A stretch of 64,000 bases of DNA from CAG-791 sp963650385 (GTDB taxonomy: Bacteria; Bacillota; Clostridia; Lachnospirales; Lachnospiraceae). The stretch spans positions 1 through 64,000 of the forward strand of contig CAVJLL010000003.1 of assembly GCA_963650385.1 (NCBI GenBank), read 5' to 3'. Below are positions 14,693-24,450 of the stretch, piece after piece; position 1 is the first letter of the stretch; every line of letters begins with the position of its first letter. The notes beneath the pieces were generated by a model, which worked only from the letters and a program-made list of their open reading frames with translations, searched no databases and was not told where the DNA came from. A program made the position numbers and the translations under genes.

Positions 14693-17317
14693 TCACTTCT
14701 TCTTGGAAACAGCCGCGTTCAGAGCAGATGCCACCGTCTTCTTGGCTGCCGCTGCATCCTTCTTCAGCTCTTCCTTGATTTCCTCTTTAATTTCTTCCTT
14801 CCGGGTCTCTTCCTTCTTAACCTCTTCCTTCTTCGGAGCCGGTGCCGGAATCTCTACCTTATCCAGCTTCCAGATCTCCTTCGCATATTCCTCGATGGTG
14901 CGGTCGGAGGAGAACTTGCCGCAGGAGGAGGTGTTGATGATGGCCATCTCCGCCCACTTTTCCTTGTTCTGGTATGCAGCAACGATGTCACGCTGTGCTG
15001 CCGCATAGGACTCGAAGTCCTTCAGGATAAAGTAACGGTCTGCAGGGCAGCCGGGCTGATTCTTGAGGAGAGAATCGTACAGCGGGCGGAACAGCTCCGG
15101 ATTCTCTCTGGAGTAGGTGCCGTTGACCAGCTGCATGAGAACCTCGCGGACGTTCTGATCGTTGTTGAAGATCTCGTTCGGGTTGTAGCCGCCGTTGTTC
15201 TCATAGTTAATAACTTCCTGCGAGGACAGGCCGAAGATGAACATGTTCTCTTTGCCCATCTCCTCTGCCATCTCGACATTGGCGCCGTCCATGGTTCCGA
15301 TGGTGAGCGCACCGTTGAGCATCAGCTTCATGCAGCCGGTTCCGGACGCCTCCTTGGAAGCGGTGGAAATCTGCTCGGAAATATCGGCTGCCGCAAAGAT
15401 GATCTCTGCGTTGCTGACGCGGTAATCCTCGATGAAGACCACCTTCAGCTTGCCGTTAATGGAAGGATCGTTGTTGATCACATCTGCCACGTTGTTGATC
15501 AGCTTGATGGTGAGCTTGGCGTTGCGGTAGCCTGCAGCTGCCTTTGCACCGAAAATGAAGGTGTGGGCCGGGTAATCCATGCCCGGATTCTTCTTCAGCT
15601 GATTGTAAATGTACATAACGTGCAGGATATTCAGGAGCTGTCTCTTGTACTCATGCAGACGCTTTACCTGTACATCAAAGATGGACCGGGGATCCACCTC
15701 TACGCCGTTGTGCTCGAGAATGTAGTTGGCCAGACGCACCTTGTTCTGGTACTTGATCTGCATGAACTCACGCTGCGCCTTCTCGTCGGTCGCATAGGGC
15801 TTGAGCTCACCGATGTGCGAGAGATCCGTGATCCACTCATCGCCGATGTGATCGGTGATCCAGGAAGCCAGCAGCGGGTTGGCATGCAGAAGGAAACGTC
15901 TCTGCGTGATGCCGTTGGTCTTGTTGTTGAACTTCTCCGGGAACATCTCGTAGAAGTCATGCAGGGACTCGTTTTTGAGGATCTCGGTATGAAGTCTTGC
16001 AACACCGTTGACAGAGAAGCCTGCCACGATTGCCATGTTCGCCATGCGGACCTGGCCGTCATAGATGACGCCCATTTTTGAAATCTTGTAGCCGACATCG
16101 GCGCCGCTGTGATCGTATTTGGCGTGAACATCCTGCTCAAAGCGGCGGTTGATCTCCTCCACGATCTGGTAAATGCGGGGAAGGAGACGGGAGAACAGCT
16201 CGATGGGCCATTTCTCCAGTGCTTCTGCCATGATGGTGTGGTTGGTATATGCCGTGGACTTCTGCACGATCTGCCATGCATCATCCCACTCCAGCTGGTA
16301 CTCATCCAGAAGGATCCGCATCAGCTCCGGCACGGTCAGTGTCGGATGCGTGTCGTTCATCTGGAACACAACCTTGGAAGGAAGATCATGAATGTCCTTG
16401 TTGCGGGACATGAACTTCTTGATTGCCAGCTGTACCGAAGCCGATACGAAGAAATACTGCTGCTTGAGACGAAGCTCCTTGCCCTGGGTATGATCGTCGC
16501 AAGGATACAGCACCTCGCAGATGGTTCTGGCCAAGTTCTCCTCCTCAACCGCCTTCTGGTAATCGCCCTTATCGAAGGAATCCAGATGAAAGCTGTTCAC
16601 CGGCTCGGCATCCCAGATGCGGAGCGTATCTACAAAGCCGTTGCCGTAGCCGACCACCGGCATATCGTAGGGAACCGCCTTAACCGCAGAATAGCCCTCC
16701 TGGCGGAACATGGTGCGTCCGTTCTCAGCCACGTAAGAAGCCACATAACCGCCGAAATGAACCTCCTGGGTGTACTCCGGACGGCGCAGCTCAAACGGAT
16801 TTCCGTTCTCAAGCCAGTTGTCCGGTGCCTCCACCTGATAGCCATCCACGATCTTCTGCTTGAACATGCCGTAGCGATAGCGGATGCCGCAGCCGTAGGC
16901 AGGATAGTTCAGCGTTGCAAGGGAATCCAGGAAGCAGGCAGCCAGTCTTCCGAGTCCGCCGTTGCCAAGTGCCGGATCCGGCTCCTGATCCTCAATGGCA
17001 TTGATGTCGAAGCCCAGCTCCTTTAATGCCTCTGCAACCGGCTCATAAGCCTGAAGATTGATCAGGTTGTTGCCGAAGGCTCTTCCCATCAGGAACTCCA
17101 TGGAAAGATAGTACAGTGTCTTCGGGTTCTTCTCGTCGAATTCCTTCTGCGTGCGCATCCAGTCATCCACGATCTGGTCCTTCAGCGCATACGCTGCTGC
17201 CTGGAAGATCTGCTCCTTGCTGGCCTCCGCGATCTCGCGGCGGAACATGGTGCGGACATTGTATTCCACACTGCGCTTGAACAGATCCTTGTCAAAGTTA
17301 ATCTTCGTCTTTCTCAT
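14693..17317 (-). CDS. glgP: Glycogen/maltodextrin phosphorylase
   Basis: Releases glucose 1-phosphate from alpha-1,4-glucans using pyridoxal phosphate. 874 aa from the ATG at 17317 (AAAGGGAAACGG upstream); an upstream in-frame extension only runs into ileS. Family blocks include NGGLGRLAACFLDSLATL, NKTNGITQRRFL, and EASGTGCMKLMLNGALTIGT with the PLP lysine. The last 51 residues (about 824-874) are a Pro-Ala then Lys/Glu-rich, coil-forming tail absent from typical bacterial phosphorylases, which end near 815 aa. It follows ileS by 62 nt with a hairpin between them. Confidence 0.95.
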   Translation of the reverse strand: MRKTKINFDKDLFKRSVEYNVRTMFRREIAEASKEQIFQAAAYALKDQIVDDWMRTQKEFDEKNPKTLYYLSMEFLMGRAFGNNLINLQAYEPVAEALKELGFDINAIEDQEPDPALGNGGLGRLAACFLDSLATLNYPAYGCGIRYRYGMFKQKIVDGYQVEAPDNWLENGNPFELRRPEYTQEVHFGGYVASYVAENGRTMFRQEGYSAVKAVPYDMPVVGYGNGFVDTLRIWDAEPVNSFHLDSFDKGDYQKAVEEENLARTICEVLYPCDDHTQGKELRLKQQYFFVSASVQLAIKKFMSRNKDIHDLPSKVVFQMNDTHPTLTVPELMRILLDEYQLEWDDAWQIVQKSTAYTNHTIMAEALEKWPIELFSRLLPRIYQIVEEINRRFEQDVHAKYDHSGADVGYKISKMGVIYDGQVRMANMAIVAGFSVNGVARLHTEILKNESLHDFYEMFPEKFNNKTNGITQRRFLLHANPLLASWITDHIGDEWITDLSHIGELKPYATDEKAQREFMQIKYQNKVRLANYILEHNGVEVDPRSIFDVQVKRLHEYKRQLLNILHVMYIYNQLKKNPGMDYPAHTFIFGAKAAAGYRNAKLTIKLINNVADVINNDPSINGKLKVVFIEDYRVSNAEIIFAAADISEQISTASKEASGTGCMKLMLNGALTIGTMDGANVEMAEEMGKENMFIFGLSSQEVINYENNGGYNPNEIFNNDQNVREVLMQLVNGTYSRENPELFRPLYDSLLKNQPGCPADRYFILKDFESYAAAQRDIVAAYQNKEKWAEMAIINTSSCGKFSSDRTIEEYAKEIWKLDKVEIPAPAPKKEEVKKEETRKEEIKEEIKEELKKDAAAAKKTVASALNAAVSKKK

Positions 17318-17349
17318 TCCGTTTCCCTTTCTGCATGCGTGTGTTATAC

Positions 17350-17372
17350 CGGACTGCCCGCCGGGCAGTCCG
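17350..17372 (-). other. Hairpin between ileS and glgP
   Basis: CGGACTGCCC and GGGCAGTCCG form a perfect 10-bp stem with a 3-nt loop. No U-run follows on the minus strand, so it may process or stabilise a shared mRNA, or partly terminate ileS transcripts. Confidence 0.5.
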
Positions 17373-17379
17373 ATGTATC

Positions 17380-20300
17380 CTATGCCTTCTCTACGCCAAT
17401 GGTTACTGTCTCGCCATTGATGTCCCACTCCTTTTCATTGGCCAGAGAAACGTCCTTTTGAATTGCATCTGCCAGTACCTTTGTACAGATGGCTTCCTGC
17501 TTCCTGCCGGCGATCTCATAGAGCTTGTCATTGCCAGACAGCGACAGATGAATGTGATCCATCACCTCAAAGCCGGAATCCTTGCGCATCGTCTGAATCT
17601 TGGAGATGATCTCGTAAACGTAGCCCTCCTCGATCAGCTCCGGTGTCAGATTGGTGTCAATCACAACGGTAAGACCGCCGTCCTCCTGTGATACGTAGCC
17701 CGGCTTCTGTGCCATTTCGATCAGAAGATCGTCCTTTGTCAGCTCGATCGCTTCTCCGTCTGCCTCAAAGCGGAGCACACCGTCTGCGTTCAGCGCATCC
17801 ATGGCCTTATTCCCGTCCAGCTCCGAGAGAATCTTGCGGATGCTGCCCAGGTGCTTGCCGTACTTGGGTCCTACCGTACGCAGCTGCGGCTTGAAGGCAT
17901 AGGTTGTGTATGCCCGCACATCATCTGCGAATTCCACGCTCTTTACATTCAGCTCGTCCTCGATGATCTCCTGATAGAAGCGGTCGAGGCTCTTGTCTGC
18001 CTTCACATACATCTTGGAAAGCGGCTGCCGGTTCTTGCGGCCAGAGGTATTGCGGCAGGCACGTCCCATCACCACAATCTTCAGGACTTCATCCATGTCC
18101 TCTTCCAGCTTCGCATCGATGTGTGCTTCTTCCGCTTCCGGGAAGCGGCACAGATGAATCGATTCCGGAGCATCCGCATCCACGCTGCGCACGATGTTCT
18201 GATAGATCTCCTCGGTCATGAACGGGATCATCGGTGCTGCGCACAGGCAGACATTCTTCAGTGCGGTATAGAGGGTCATGTAGGCATTGATCTTGTCCTG
18301 CTCCATGCCCTTTGCCCAGAAGCGCTCTCTTCCGCGGCGGACATACCAGTTCGAAAGATCATCCACGAACTCCTCCAGAACGGCGGCCGCCTCCGGCAGC
18401 TTATAGGCTGCCATGTTGGCATCGGTCTTCTGAATCATTGAATTCATCTTGGACAGGAGCCATTTGTCCATGACGGAAAGCTTATCGTAGTCCAGCGCAT
18501 ATTTTGTCGGATCGAACTGATCAATATCCGCATACAGCACATAGAAGGCATAGGTGTTCCAGAGAGTTCCGAGGAACTTGCTCTGTCCTTCCTTTACCGA
18601 TTTCCCGGAGAAACGCTTGGGCAGCCACGGGGCGCTGGCTGTGTAGAAGTACCAGCGAACAGCATCGGCTCCGTAGGTTTCCAGTGCCTCCATCGGATCC
18701 ACCGCATTGCCCTTGGACTTGGACATCTTGTTGCCCTCTTCGTCCAGAACAAGGCCCATGACAATGACGTTCTTGAATGCCGGGCGGTTGAACAGAAGCG
18801 TTGCCTCAGCATGCAGCGAGTAGAACCAGCCTCTTGTCTGGTCGACCGCTTCCGAAATGAAGGAAGCCGGGAACTGCTTCTCGAACAGCTCCTTATTTTC
18901 AAATGGATAATGCAGCTCTGCATACGGGCATGCGCCGGAATCAAACCAGCAGTCAATTACCTCCGGCACACGCTTCATGCTGCCGGAGCACTCCGGGCAC
19001 TTGATCACATAACGGTCCACATAGGGCCGGTGAAGCTCCGTGTGCTCTGCTTCCGGATCACCGGAGAGCTCCGCCAGCTCCTTGCGGGAGCCGACGCTGA
19101 TCTGCTTGCCGCAGTCCGGACACTCCCAGATGTTCAGAGGCGTTCCCCAATAACGGTTGCGGGAGATCGCCCAGTCCTGAATGTTCTCCAGCCAGTTGCC
19201 GAAGCGTCCCTCGCCCATGGTCGGCGGAACCCAGTTGATCTCCTTGTTGTTGCGTACGAGATCATCACGCACCTCGGTCATCTTGATGAACCAGGACTCG
19301 CGGGCGTAGTAAATCAGCGGCGTACCGCATCTCCAGCAATGCGGATAATCGTGCTCCACCTTCGGCGCAGCAAAAAGAATGCCTCTCTCCTCCAAATCCT
19401 TTAAGACCTCAGGATCGCAGCTGACGGCGCCTTCATCCAGCTCCGCCTGCGTCGGCTTGCAGCGCATGCCGGCAAACTTGCCGGTCTCCGGCTTCATTCT
19501 GCCGTGATCGTCCACCATCTGTACAAAGGGAGCATTGTATTTGCGTCCCACGCGGGCATCATCCTCACCAAAGGCCGGTGCGATATGAACGATGCCGGTA
19601 CCATCGGTCATGGTAACATAATCATCGCAGTATACGAAGAACGCCTTCTTATGCTGGCGGTCTGCCGTTTCCTTGGCGCAGGAATAGAGCGGCTCATATT
19701 CCTTATATTCCAGATCCTTGCCTTTATAGGTCTCCAGAACCTCATAGGCAGGCTTGCCTTCCGCGGCAAGTTCTCCGAGAACCTTGTCTGCGAGTGCCTC
19801 AGCCAGATAATAGGTGTAGCCGTCCGCTGCCTTCACCTTCAGATACGTGTCCTCCGGGTTGACGCAGAGTGCAATATTCGAAGGAAGCGTCCAGGGCGTT
19901 GTCGTCCACGCAAGGAAATATGCATCCTCACCTGCTGCCTTGAACCGGACAATGGCCGTGCGGTCCTTCAGCGTTTTGTAGCCCTGTGCAACCTCGTGCG
20001 AAGAAAGCGGCGTACCGCAGCTCGGGCAGTAGGGTACGACCTTAAAGCCCTTGTACAGAAGATTCTTGTTCCAGATCTGCTGCAGCGCCCACCACTCCGA
20101 CTCGATGTAGTCGTCGTAATACGTTACATACGGGTGATCCATATCTGCCCAGAAGCCAACCTTCCGGGAGAAGGTCTCCCACATTCCCTTATATTTCCAG
20201 ACGGATTCCTTGCACTTCTTAATGAAAGGCTCGATGCCGTAGTTCTCGATCTCGTCCTTTCCTTCAATGCCGATTTCCTTCTCGACCTCCAGCTCCACCG

Positions 20301-20571
20301 GAAGGCCGTGGGTATCCCATCCTGCCTTTCTGGGAACCTGCTCTCCCTTCATGGTGTGGTATCTGGGAATCATATCCTTGATGACTCGCGTCTCCACATG
20401 GCCGATGTGCGGCTTGCCGTTTGCCGTCGGCGGGCCGTCGTAGAACATATAGATCGGGTGTCCCTCGTTCTGCTCCACACTCTTATTGAAAATGTCGTTC
20501 TCCTGCCAGAACTTCGCCGTGTTCTCCTCACGCTGCACGAAATTCAGATCAGGATTTACCTTTTTGTACAT
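17380..20571 (-). CDS. ileS: Isoleucyl-tRNA synthetase (long, type 2-like)
   Basis: Charges tRNA-Ile, with editing. 1063 aa. The HIGH box is in GKPHIGHVETRV and the KMSKS box in NKMSKSKGNAVDP. Zinc-type Cys pairs lie at CPSCGTP, CWRCGTP, CPDCGK and CPEC. The N terminus (FYDGPPTANGKPHIGHVETR) and the block WAISRNRYWGTPLNIWECPD are of the eukaryote-like IleS2 group common in Clostridia, which is generally less sensitive to mupirocin; that grouping is from memory of the family. It has a strong promoter 77 nt upstream and no T-box leader, although T-boxes often control ileS in Bacillota. Confidence 0.96.
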   Translation of the reverse strand: MYKKVNPDLNFVQREENTAKFWQENDIFNKSVEQNEGHPIYMFYDGPPTANGKPHIGHVETRVIKDMIPRYHTMKGEQVPRKAGWDTHGLPVELEVEKEIGIEGKDEIENYGIEPFIKKCKESVWKYKGMWETFSRKVGFWADMDHPYVTYYDDYIESEWWALQQIWNKNLLYKGFKVVPYCPSCGTPLSSHEVAQGYKTLKDRTAIVRFKAAGEDAYFLAWTTTPWTLPSNIALCVNPEDTYLKVKAADGYTYYLAEALADKVLGELAAEGKPAYEVLETYKGKDLEYKEYEPLYSCAKETADRQHKKAFFVYCDDYVTMTDGTGIVHIAPAFGEDDARVGRKYNAPFVQMVDDHGRMKPETGKFAGMRCKPTQAELDEGAVSCDPEVLKDLEERGILFAAPKVEHDYPHCWRCGTPLIYYARESWFIKMTEVRDDLVRNNKEINWVPPTMGEGRFGNWLENIQDWAISRNRYWGTPLNIWECPDCGKQISVGSRKELAELSGDPEAEHTELHRPYVDRYVIKCPECSGSMKRVPEVIDCWFDSGACPYAELHYPFENKELFEKQFPASFISEAVDQTRGWFYSLHAEATLLFNRPAFKNVIVMGLVLDEEGNKMSKSKGNAVDPMEALETYGADAVRWYFYTASAPWLPKRFSGKSVKEGQSKFLGTLWNTYAFYVLYADIDQFDPTKYALDYDKLSVMDKWLLSKMNSMIQKTDANMAAYKLPEAAAVLEEFVDDLSNWYVRRGRERFWAKGMEQDKINAYMTLYTALKNVCLCAAPMIPFMTEEIYQNIVRSVDADAPESIHLCRFPEAEEAHIDAKLEEDMDEVLKIVVMGRACRNTSGRKNRQPLSKMYVKADKSLDRFYQEIIEDELNVKSVEFADDVRAYTTYAFKPQLRTVGPKYGKHLGSIRKILSELDGNKAMDALNADGVLRFEADGEAIELTKDDLLIEMAQKPGYVSQEDGGLTVVIDTNLTPELIEEGYVYEIISKIQTMRKDSGFEVMDHIHLSLSGNDKLYEIAGRKQEAICTKVLADAIQKDVSLANEKEWDINGETVTIGVEKA

Positions 20572-20647
20572 AGAACCTCCTTCGCCGGCCTTTCTCGTCA
20601 GTCGGCGGTACGTGTTACGGGCCTTCTGCCCATTGACAAGCCTCTCG

Positions 20648-20677
20648 ATTATACGGCGGCGGCAAAAATCGTGTCAA
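20648..20677 (-). promoter_or_regulatory. Promoter of ileS
   Basis: Minus-strand TTGACA (20672-20677) and TATAAT (20648-20653) are 18 nt apart, both perfect consensus. The divergent pncB promoter probably overlaps its upstream edge (TATGAT at 20694-20699 on the plus strand). Confidence 0.8.
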
Positions 20678-20738
20678 GCCGCCCGGGATGGTGTATGATT
20701 CCCATAGCGGCTTTTAAAATACACAGGCCGGAGAAAGG

Positions 20739-22205
20739 ATGCAAACTCCCATGGACAGGCAAAACCTGACACTTCTTACGGATTTCTATGAGCTCACAAT
20801 GATGCAGGGCTATTTCAAGCACCGCGACGAGAATAAGACCGTCATCTTCGACGCCTTTTTCCGCAATAACCCGTTCGAGGGCGGGTACTCGGTCATGTGC
20901 GGTGTAGAGCAGCTGATCCGCTACATCAAGGATCTGCACTTCTCCTCTCAGGACATTGCGTATCTGCGCAGCACCGGCATTTTCGATGCAGACTTTCTGG
21001 ATTATCTGGCCGATTTCCGCTTCCACGGCGACATCTGGTGCATCCCGGAAGGCTCCCTTATTTTCCCCAGAGAGCCGATTGTCAAGGTGGTGGCGCCCAT
21101 CATGGAGGCCCAGCTGGTGGAGACAGCGATTCTGTGCATCATCAATCACCAGAGTCTGATTGCCACCAAGTCGGCCCGGATCTGCTACGCGGCAAAGGGT
21201 GCTCCGGTCATGGAGTTCGGCCTCCGCAGAGCGCAGGGACCGGACGCCGGCACGTACGGAGCAAGAGCTGCCGTCATCGGCGGGTGCGTCGGAACCTCCA
21301 ACGTGCTGTGCGGCGAGCTCTTCGATGTTCCGGTTCTCGGAACCCACGCGCACAGCTGGATCATGAGCTTTGAGAGCGAGCTCGAGGCATTCAAAACCTA
21401 TGCCGAGCTCTATCCGTCCGCATGCACGCTTCTGGTGGATACCTACGACACCTTGGGCAGCGGCATCCCCAATGCCATTCGAACCTTTGATTATATGAAG
21501 GAAAAGGGACTCCCTCTGGATCACATCGGCATCCGCCTGGACTCCGGCGACCTCGCCTATCTGACCAAGCGGGCACGCCGCATGCTGGACGAGGCCGGCT
21601 ATCCGCAGGCGAAAATCACCTGCTCCAACGACCTGGACGAGCATCTGATCGCCTCTCTCTTCCAGCAGGGCGCCTGCATTGATTCCTTCGGCGTCGGAAC
21701 GCACCTGATCACCGCCAAGGACAATCCGAGCTTCGGCGGTGTCTACAAGCTCGCCGCCGTGCAGCAGGAGGACGGCACGTTCCTTCCCAAGATCAAGCTC
21801 TCGGAAAATACAGAGAAAATCACCAACCCCGGCGATAAGAAGATCTACCGTGTTTACGAAAAGGACACGCACAAGATCAAGGCCGATCTGATTTGCTTTG
21901 CCGACGAATGCTGCCGTGAGGATGAGCCGCTTCTTCTCTTCGATCCGAATGAGCCCTGGAAGAAAACGCTCCTCTCTCCCGGAGAGTTTACGCTCCGCGA
22001 AATGCTGGTCCCGCTCTTCCGGGAAGGCAAATGCGTCTATGAATCGAAGCCGACCATGGAGATTCGCTCCTACTGCCTCGCCGAGCAGGACACGCTGTGG
22101 GAGGAATCCCGCCGTCTTGACAACCCACATGAAATCCACGTAGATCTGTCGCAGAAGCTGTACGACACCAAGCTCCGGCTCCTGGACCGCAGCAGCGGAA
22201 AATAA
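20739..22205 (+). CDS. pncB: Nicotinate phosphoribosyltransferase
   Basis: Makes nicotinate mononucleotide from nicotinate and PRPP in NAD salvage. 488 aa, the usual length for the Bacillota form. Features are the start NLTLLTDFYELTMMQGYF, the substrate-site EFGLRRAQGPDAG, GTHAHSWIMSF and the phosphate-binding IRLDSGDL and FGVGTHL. The start at 20739 has GGAG 5 nt upstream; a second ATG four codons later is possible. It diverges from ileS and ends at the hairpin at 22287-22316. Confidence 0.95.
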   Translation: MQTPMDRQNLTLLTDFYELTMMQGYFKHRDENKTVIFDAFFRNNPFEGGYSVMCGVEQLIRYIKDLHFSSQDIAYLRSTGIFDADFLDYLADFRFHGDIWCIPEGSLIFPREPIVKVVAPIMEAQLVETAILCIINHQSLIATKSARICYAAKGAPVMEFGLRRAQGPDAGTYGARAAVIGGCVGTSNVLCGELFDVPVLGTHAHSWIMSFESELEAFKTYAELYPSACTLLVDTYDTLGSGIPNAIRTFDYMKEKGLPLDHIGIRLDSGDLAYLTKRARRMLDEAGYPQAKITCSNDLDEHLIASLFQQGACIDSFGVGTHLITAKDNPSFGGVYKLAAVQQEDGTFLPKIKLSENTEKITNPGDKKIYRVYEKDTHKIKADLICFADECCREDEPLLLFDPNEPWKKTLLSPGEFTLREMLVPLFREGKCVYESKPTMEIRSYCLAEQDTLWEESRRLDNPHEIHVDLSQKLYDTKLRLLDRSSGK

Positions 22206-22286
22206 ACCGGATTCCGGCTGCAAAAAAAGCTGCGGAGCGGCGATTCTGCGAATGAGCTCCGAATTGCTGCGCGGCCCGTATCATCA

Positions 22287-22316
22287 AAAGGGACTGTCCC
22301 GAAGGACAGTCCCTTT
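22287..22316. terminator. Bidirectional terminator
   Basis: AAAGGGACTGTCC / GGACAGTCCCTTT pair perfectly around a CGAA loop. It lies between the convergent pncB (+) and Na/Pi cotransporter (-) genes. The U-tract is short. Confidence 0.85.
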
Positions 22317-22366
22317 GTCTTACTCATTTCTGTGTGATCCGCTTCTGCTCTCTTTTCGTGTTCTTC

Positions 22367-24325
22367 CTACGATTTTCTCTTTTTCCCGTCCTTCTTGCGG
22401 TCTTTTTTCTCTTTCAGCTTCTTCGCTGCCTTCTCTGCCGGTGAAGCCGCCTTTTCTTCTTTTCCGCCTGCTTCTTTCCCATCCTTCTCATTCAAGGCAG
22501 CTTCCGTCCGCGGCTGTTCCAAGGTCTTGCCTGTCCGTCCGGCGCCCTCCTCTTCGCCCGGCAGCCGGTATCTGGCCTCGAACAGGGAGACATAAGTGCG
22601 GAAATCCTCGCGGGCATTGTGCTCTAAGTGCTGCAGGTACTCATGCGTATCAAAGCCGTCCTCGGTCCGCTGGGCCAGGTGCACTGCGATGTTGTTGCAG
22701 TGGTCGGCAATGCGTTCGTAATCGGTCGTGATGTCCTCCAGGATAACACCGATTTCCACCGAGCACTTTCCCTTCTGCAGGCGCCTTACATGATGGCGCT
22801 TGACCTCCATGTTCAGCCCGTCAATCACCTCCTCCAGAGGTTCCACGGTCGCCGCCAGCTGCAGATCGCCCTCACAGAAGGCCCGCACCGTGCGCTGCAG
22901 AATGTCCTTCAGTGCTTCCTGGAAAACCGTAAGCTCCTCCAGCGCAGTTCCCGAAAAATGCTGTCCCTTTTCATTCATCTCCTGGGCCTTCTGCATGACG
23001 TTCAATGCATGGTCGGAGATTCGCTCAAAGTCTCCGATGCAGTGCATCAGCAGTGTGAACTGGTGGGAATTCTCCGCTGTAAAGGTTTTGTTGGAAAGAC
23101 TGGAAAGATAACTGTTGAGCTGATCCTCATACTCATCCACGGTGCGCTCCAGCCTGCTCACGCGCTCCGCATTCTCCTCATTGTACTCCAGCACCAGATC
23201 TACCGCTGTATTCAGCGCTTCCTGCGTATACTCCGCCATCTTCCTCGTCGCCTTCTGGCACTGCTCCAATGCAAAGGCTGTGGATGTGATGAACCGGGGA
23301 TCCAGCATCTGGAGCTCCTTGCGGCGTTCACTGACCGCGCGCTCTGCATCCGTAACCGGAAGGACCTTCGTTACCAGCTTCACCAGGATATCGGAAACCG
23401 GCAGCATGCAGGCAACCGCCAGAATATTGAACACGCTGTGGAAGACGGCAATGGTTACCGGCGTTGCCGTCTGCTCCATAATGGGGAAATGAAGAAAAGC
23501 ATTCAGGGAATAAAAGCCGATCATAAAGACGCCCGTCTTTATGATGCAGTAGAACAGCTGCGTCAGAGAGGCGCGAACCGCATTGCGGGAGGCACCGATG
23601 GCACCGATGATGCCGGTGATGGCTGAGCCGATGTTTTCGCCCATGATGACGGGAATGGCGCTTCCCATCGACAGAACACCGGTCAGAGAAAGGGACTGCA
23701 GAATGCCGATGGAGGCAGAGGAGCTCTGCAGGATGACAGTTACAATGAGTCCGACCAGAAGGCCCAGAATGGGATTGGAAAAGGCAGTAAGGAGACCCAC
23801 GAACTGCGGATTGTCCGCCAGCGGAGCCGCGCCCTCCGACATGGTCGTCATACCGATCAAGAGAACCGCAAAGCTCGTCATGATGCCGCCGACGTCCTTT
23901 TGCTTCTGCTTTTTGCAGAACATCATCATAAAGACGCCGATAAAGCCGATGATGGGAGAGAAATTTTTGGGCTTGAGCATGGACATCAGCAGGTTGCTGC
24001 TCTCAATTCCTGTCAGGGACAAAAGCCATGCGGTAATGGTCGTACCGATGTTGGCGCCGAGAATGACGCCGACCGCCTGATTCAGAGACATGATTTCCGA
24101 ATTGACGAAGCCGACTACCATGACGATGGTGGCTCCGGAGGACTGAATGACCGCCGTCACCAGCATGCCCAGGAGTGCTCCCTTCCATTTGTTGGAGGTC
24201 AGGGTCTGCAGAATCTGCTCCATTTTGCCTCCGGACACCTTTTTGAGGCCTTCGCCCAGCGTTGTGATGCCGTAGAGGAACAGAACCAGTCCTCCGACAA
24301 TGGTAAGAATCCCGTATATGCTCAT
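22367..24325 (-). CDS. Na/Pi cotransporter family protein with PhoU-like domain
   Basis: 652 aa. The N-terminal half is a membrane transporter with two inverted repeats, each with the signature QSS motif (QSSGATIVMVVGF near residue 62 and QSSSASIGILQSL in the second repeat), matching the NptA/YjbB family of Na+-phosphate carriers. The second half is a PhoU-like helical cytoplasmic domain (FERISDHALNVMQ, YERIADHCNNIAVHL). The last 60 residues are charged and lysine-rich. The role is phosphate transport or export and homeostasis; direction cannot be read from sequence. The ATG has GGAGAG upstream. It is monocistronic between mfd and the terminator. Confidence 0.9.
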   Translation of the reverse strand: MSIYGILTIVGGLVLFLYGITTLGEGLKKVSGGKMEQILQTLTSNKWKGALLGMLVTAVIQSSGATIVMVVGFVNSEIMSLNQAVGVILGANIGTTITAWLLSLTGIESSNLLMSMLKPKNFSPIIGFIGVFMMMFCKKQKQKDVGGIMTSFAVLLIGMTTMSEGAAPLADNPQFVGLLTAFSNPILGLLVGLIVTVILQSSSASIGILQSLSLTGVLSMGSAIPVIMGENIGSAITGIIGAIGASRNAVRASLTQLFYCIIKTGVFMIGFYSLNAFLHFPIMEQTATPVTIAVFHSVFNILAVACMLPVSDILVKLVTKVLPVTDAERAVSERRKELQMLDPRFITSTAFALEQCQKATRKMAEYTQEALNTAVDLVLEYNEENAERVSRLERTVDEYEDQLNSYLSSLSNKTFTAENSHQFTLLMHCIGDFERISDHALNVMQKAQEMNEKGQHFSGTALEELTVFQEALKDILQRTVRAFCEGDLQLAATVEPLEEVIDGLNMEVKRHHVRRLQKGKCSVEIGVILEDITTDYERIADHCNNIAVHLAQRTEDGFDTHEYLQHLEHNAREDFRTYVSLFEARYRLPGEEEGAGRTGKTLEQPRTEAALNEKDGKEAGGKEEKAASPAEKAAKKLKEKKDRKKDGKKRKS

Positions 24326-24450
24326 CTTTTATTCTCTCCGCTGTTGTTTTTACATTTCATTAACGCACACTTGATCTGATTTTAACATTTCCTTTCTCTT
24401 CACAACAGCTCTTTTGTAAAATCCGGCAGCCGCCGAATCGCAGCGTCCTA

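Noticed and set aside
20572..20738. T-box leader for ileS
   Set aside because: The space between promoter and start is about 70 nt, and no TGGNACCGCG-like element is present.
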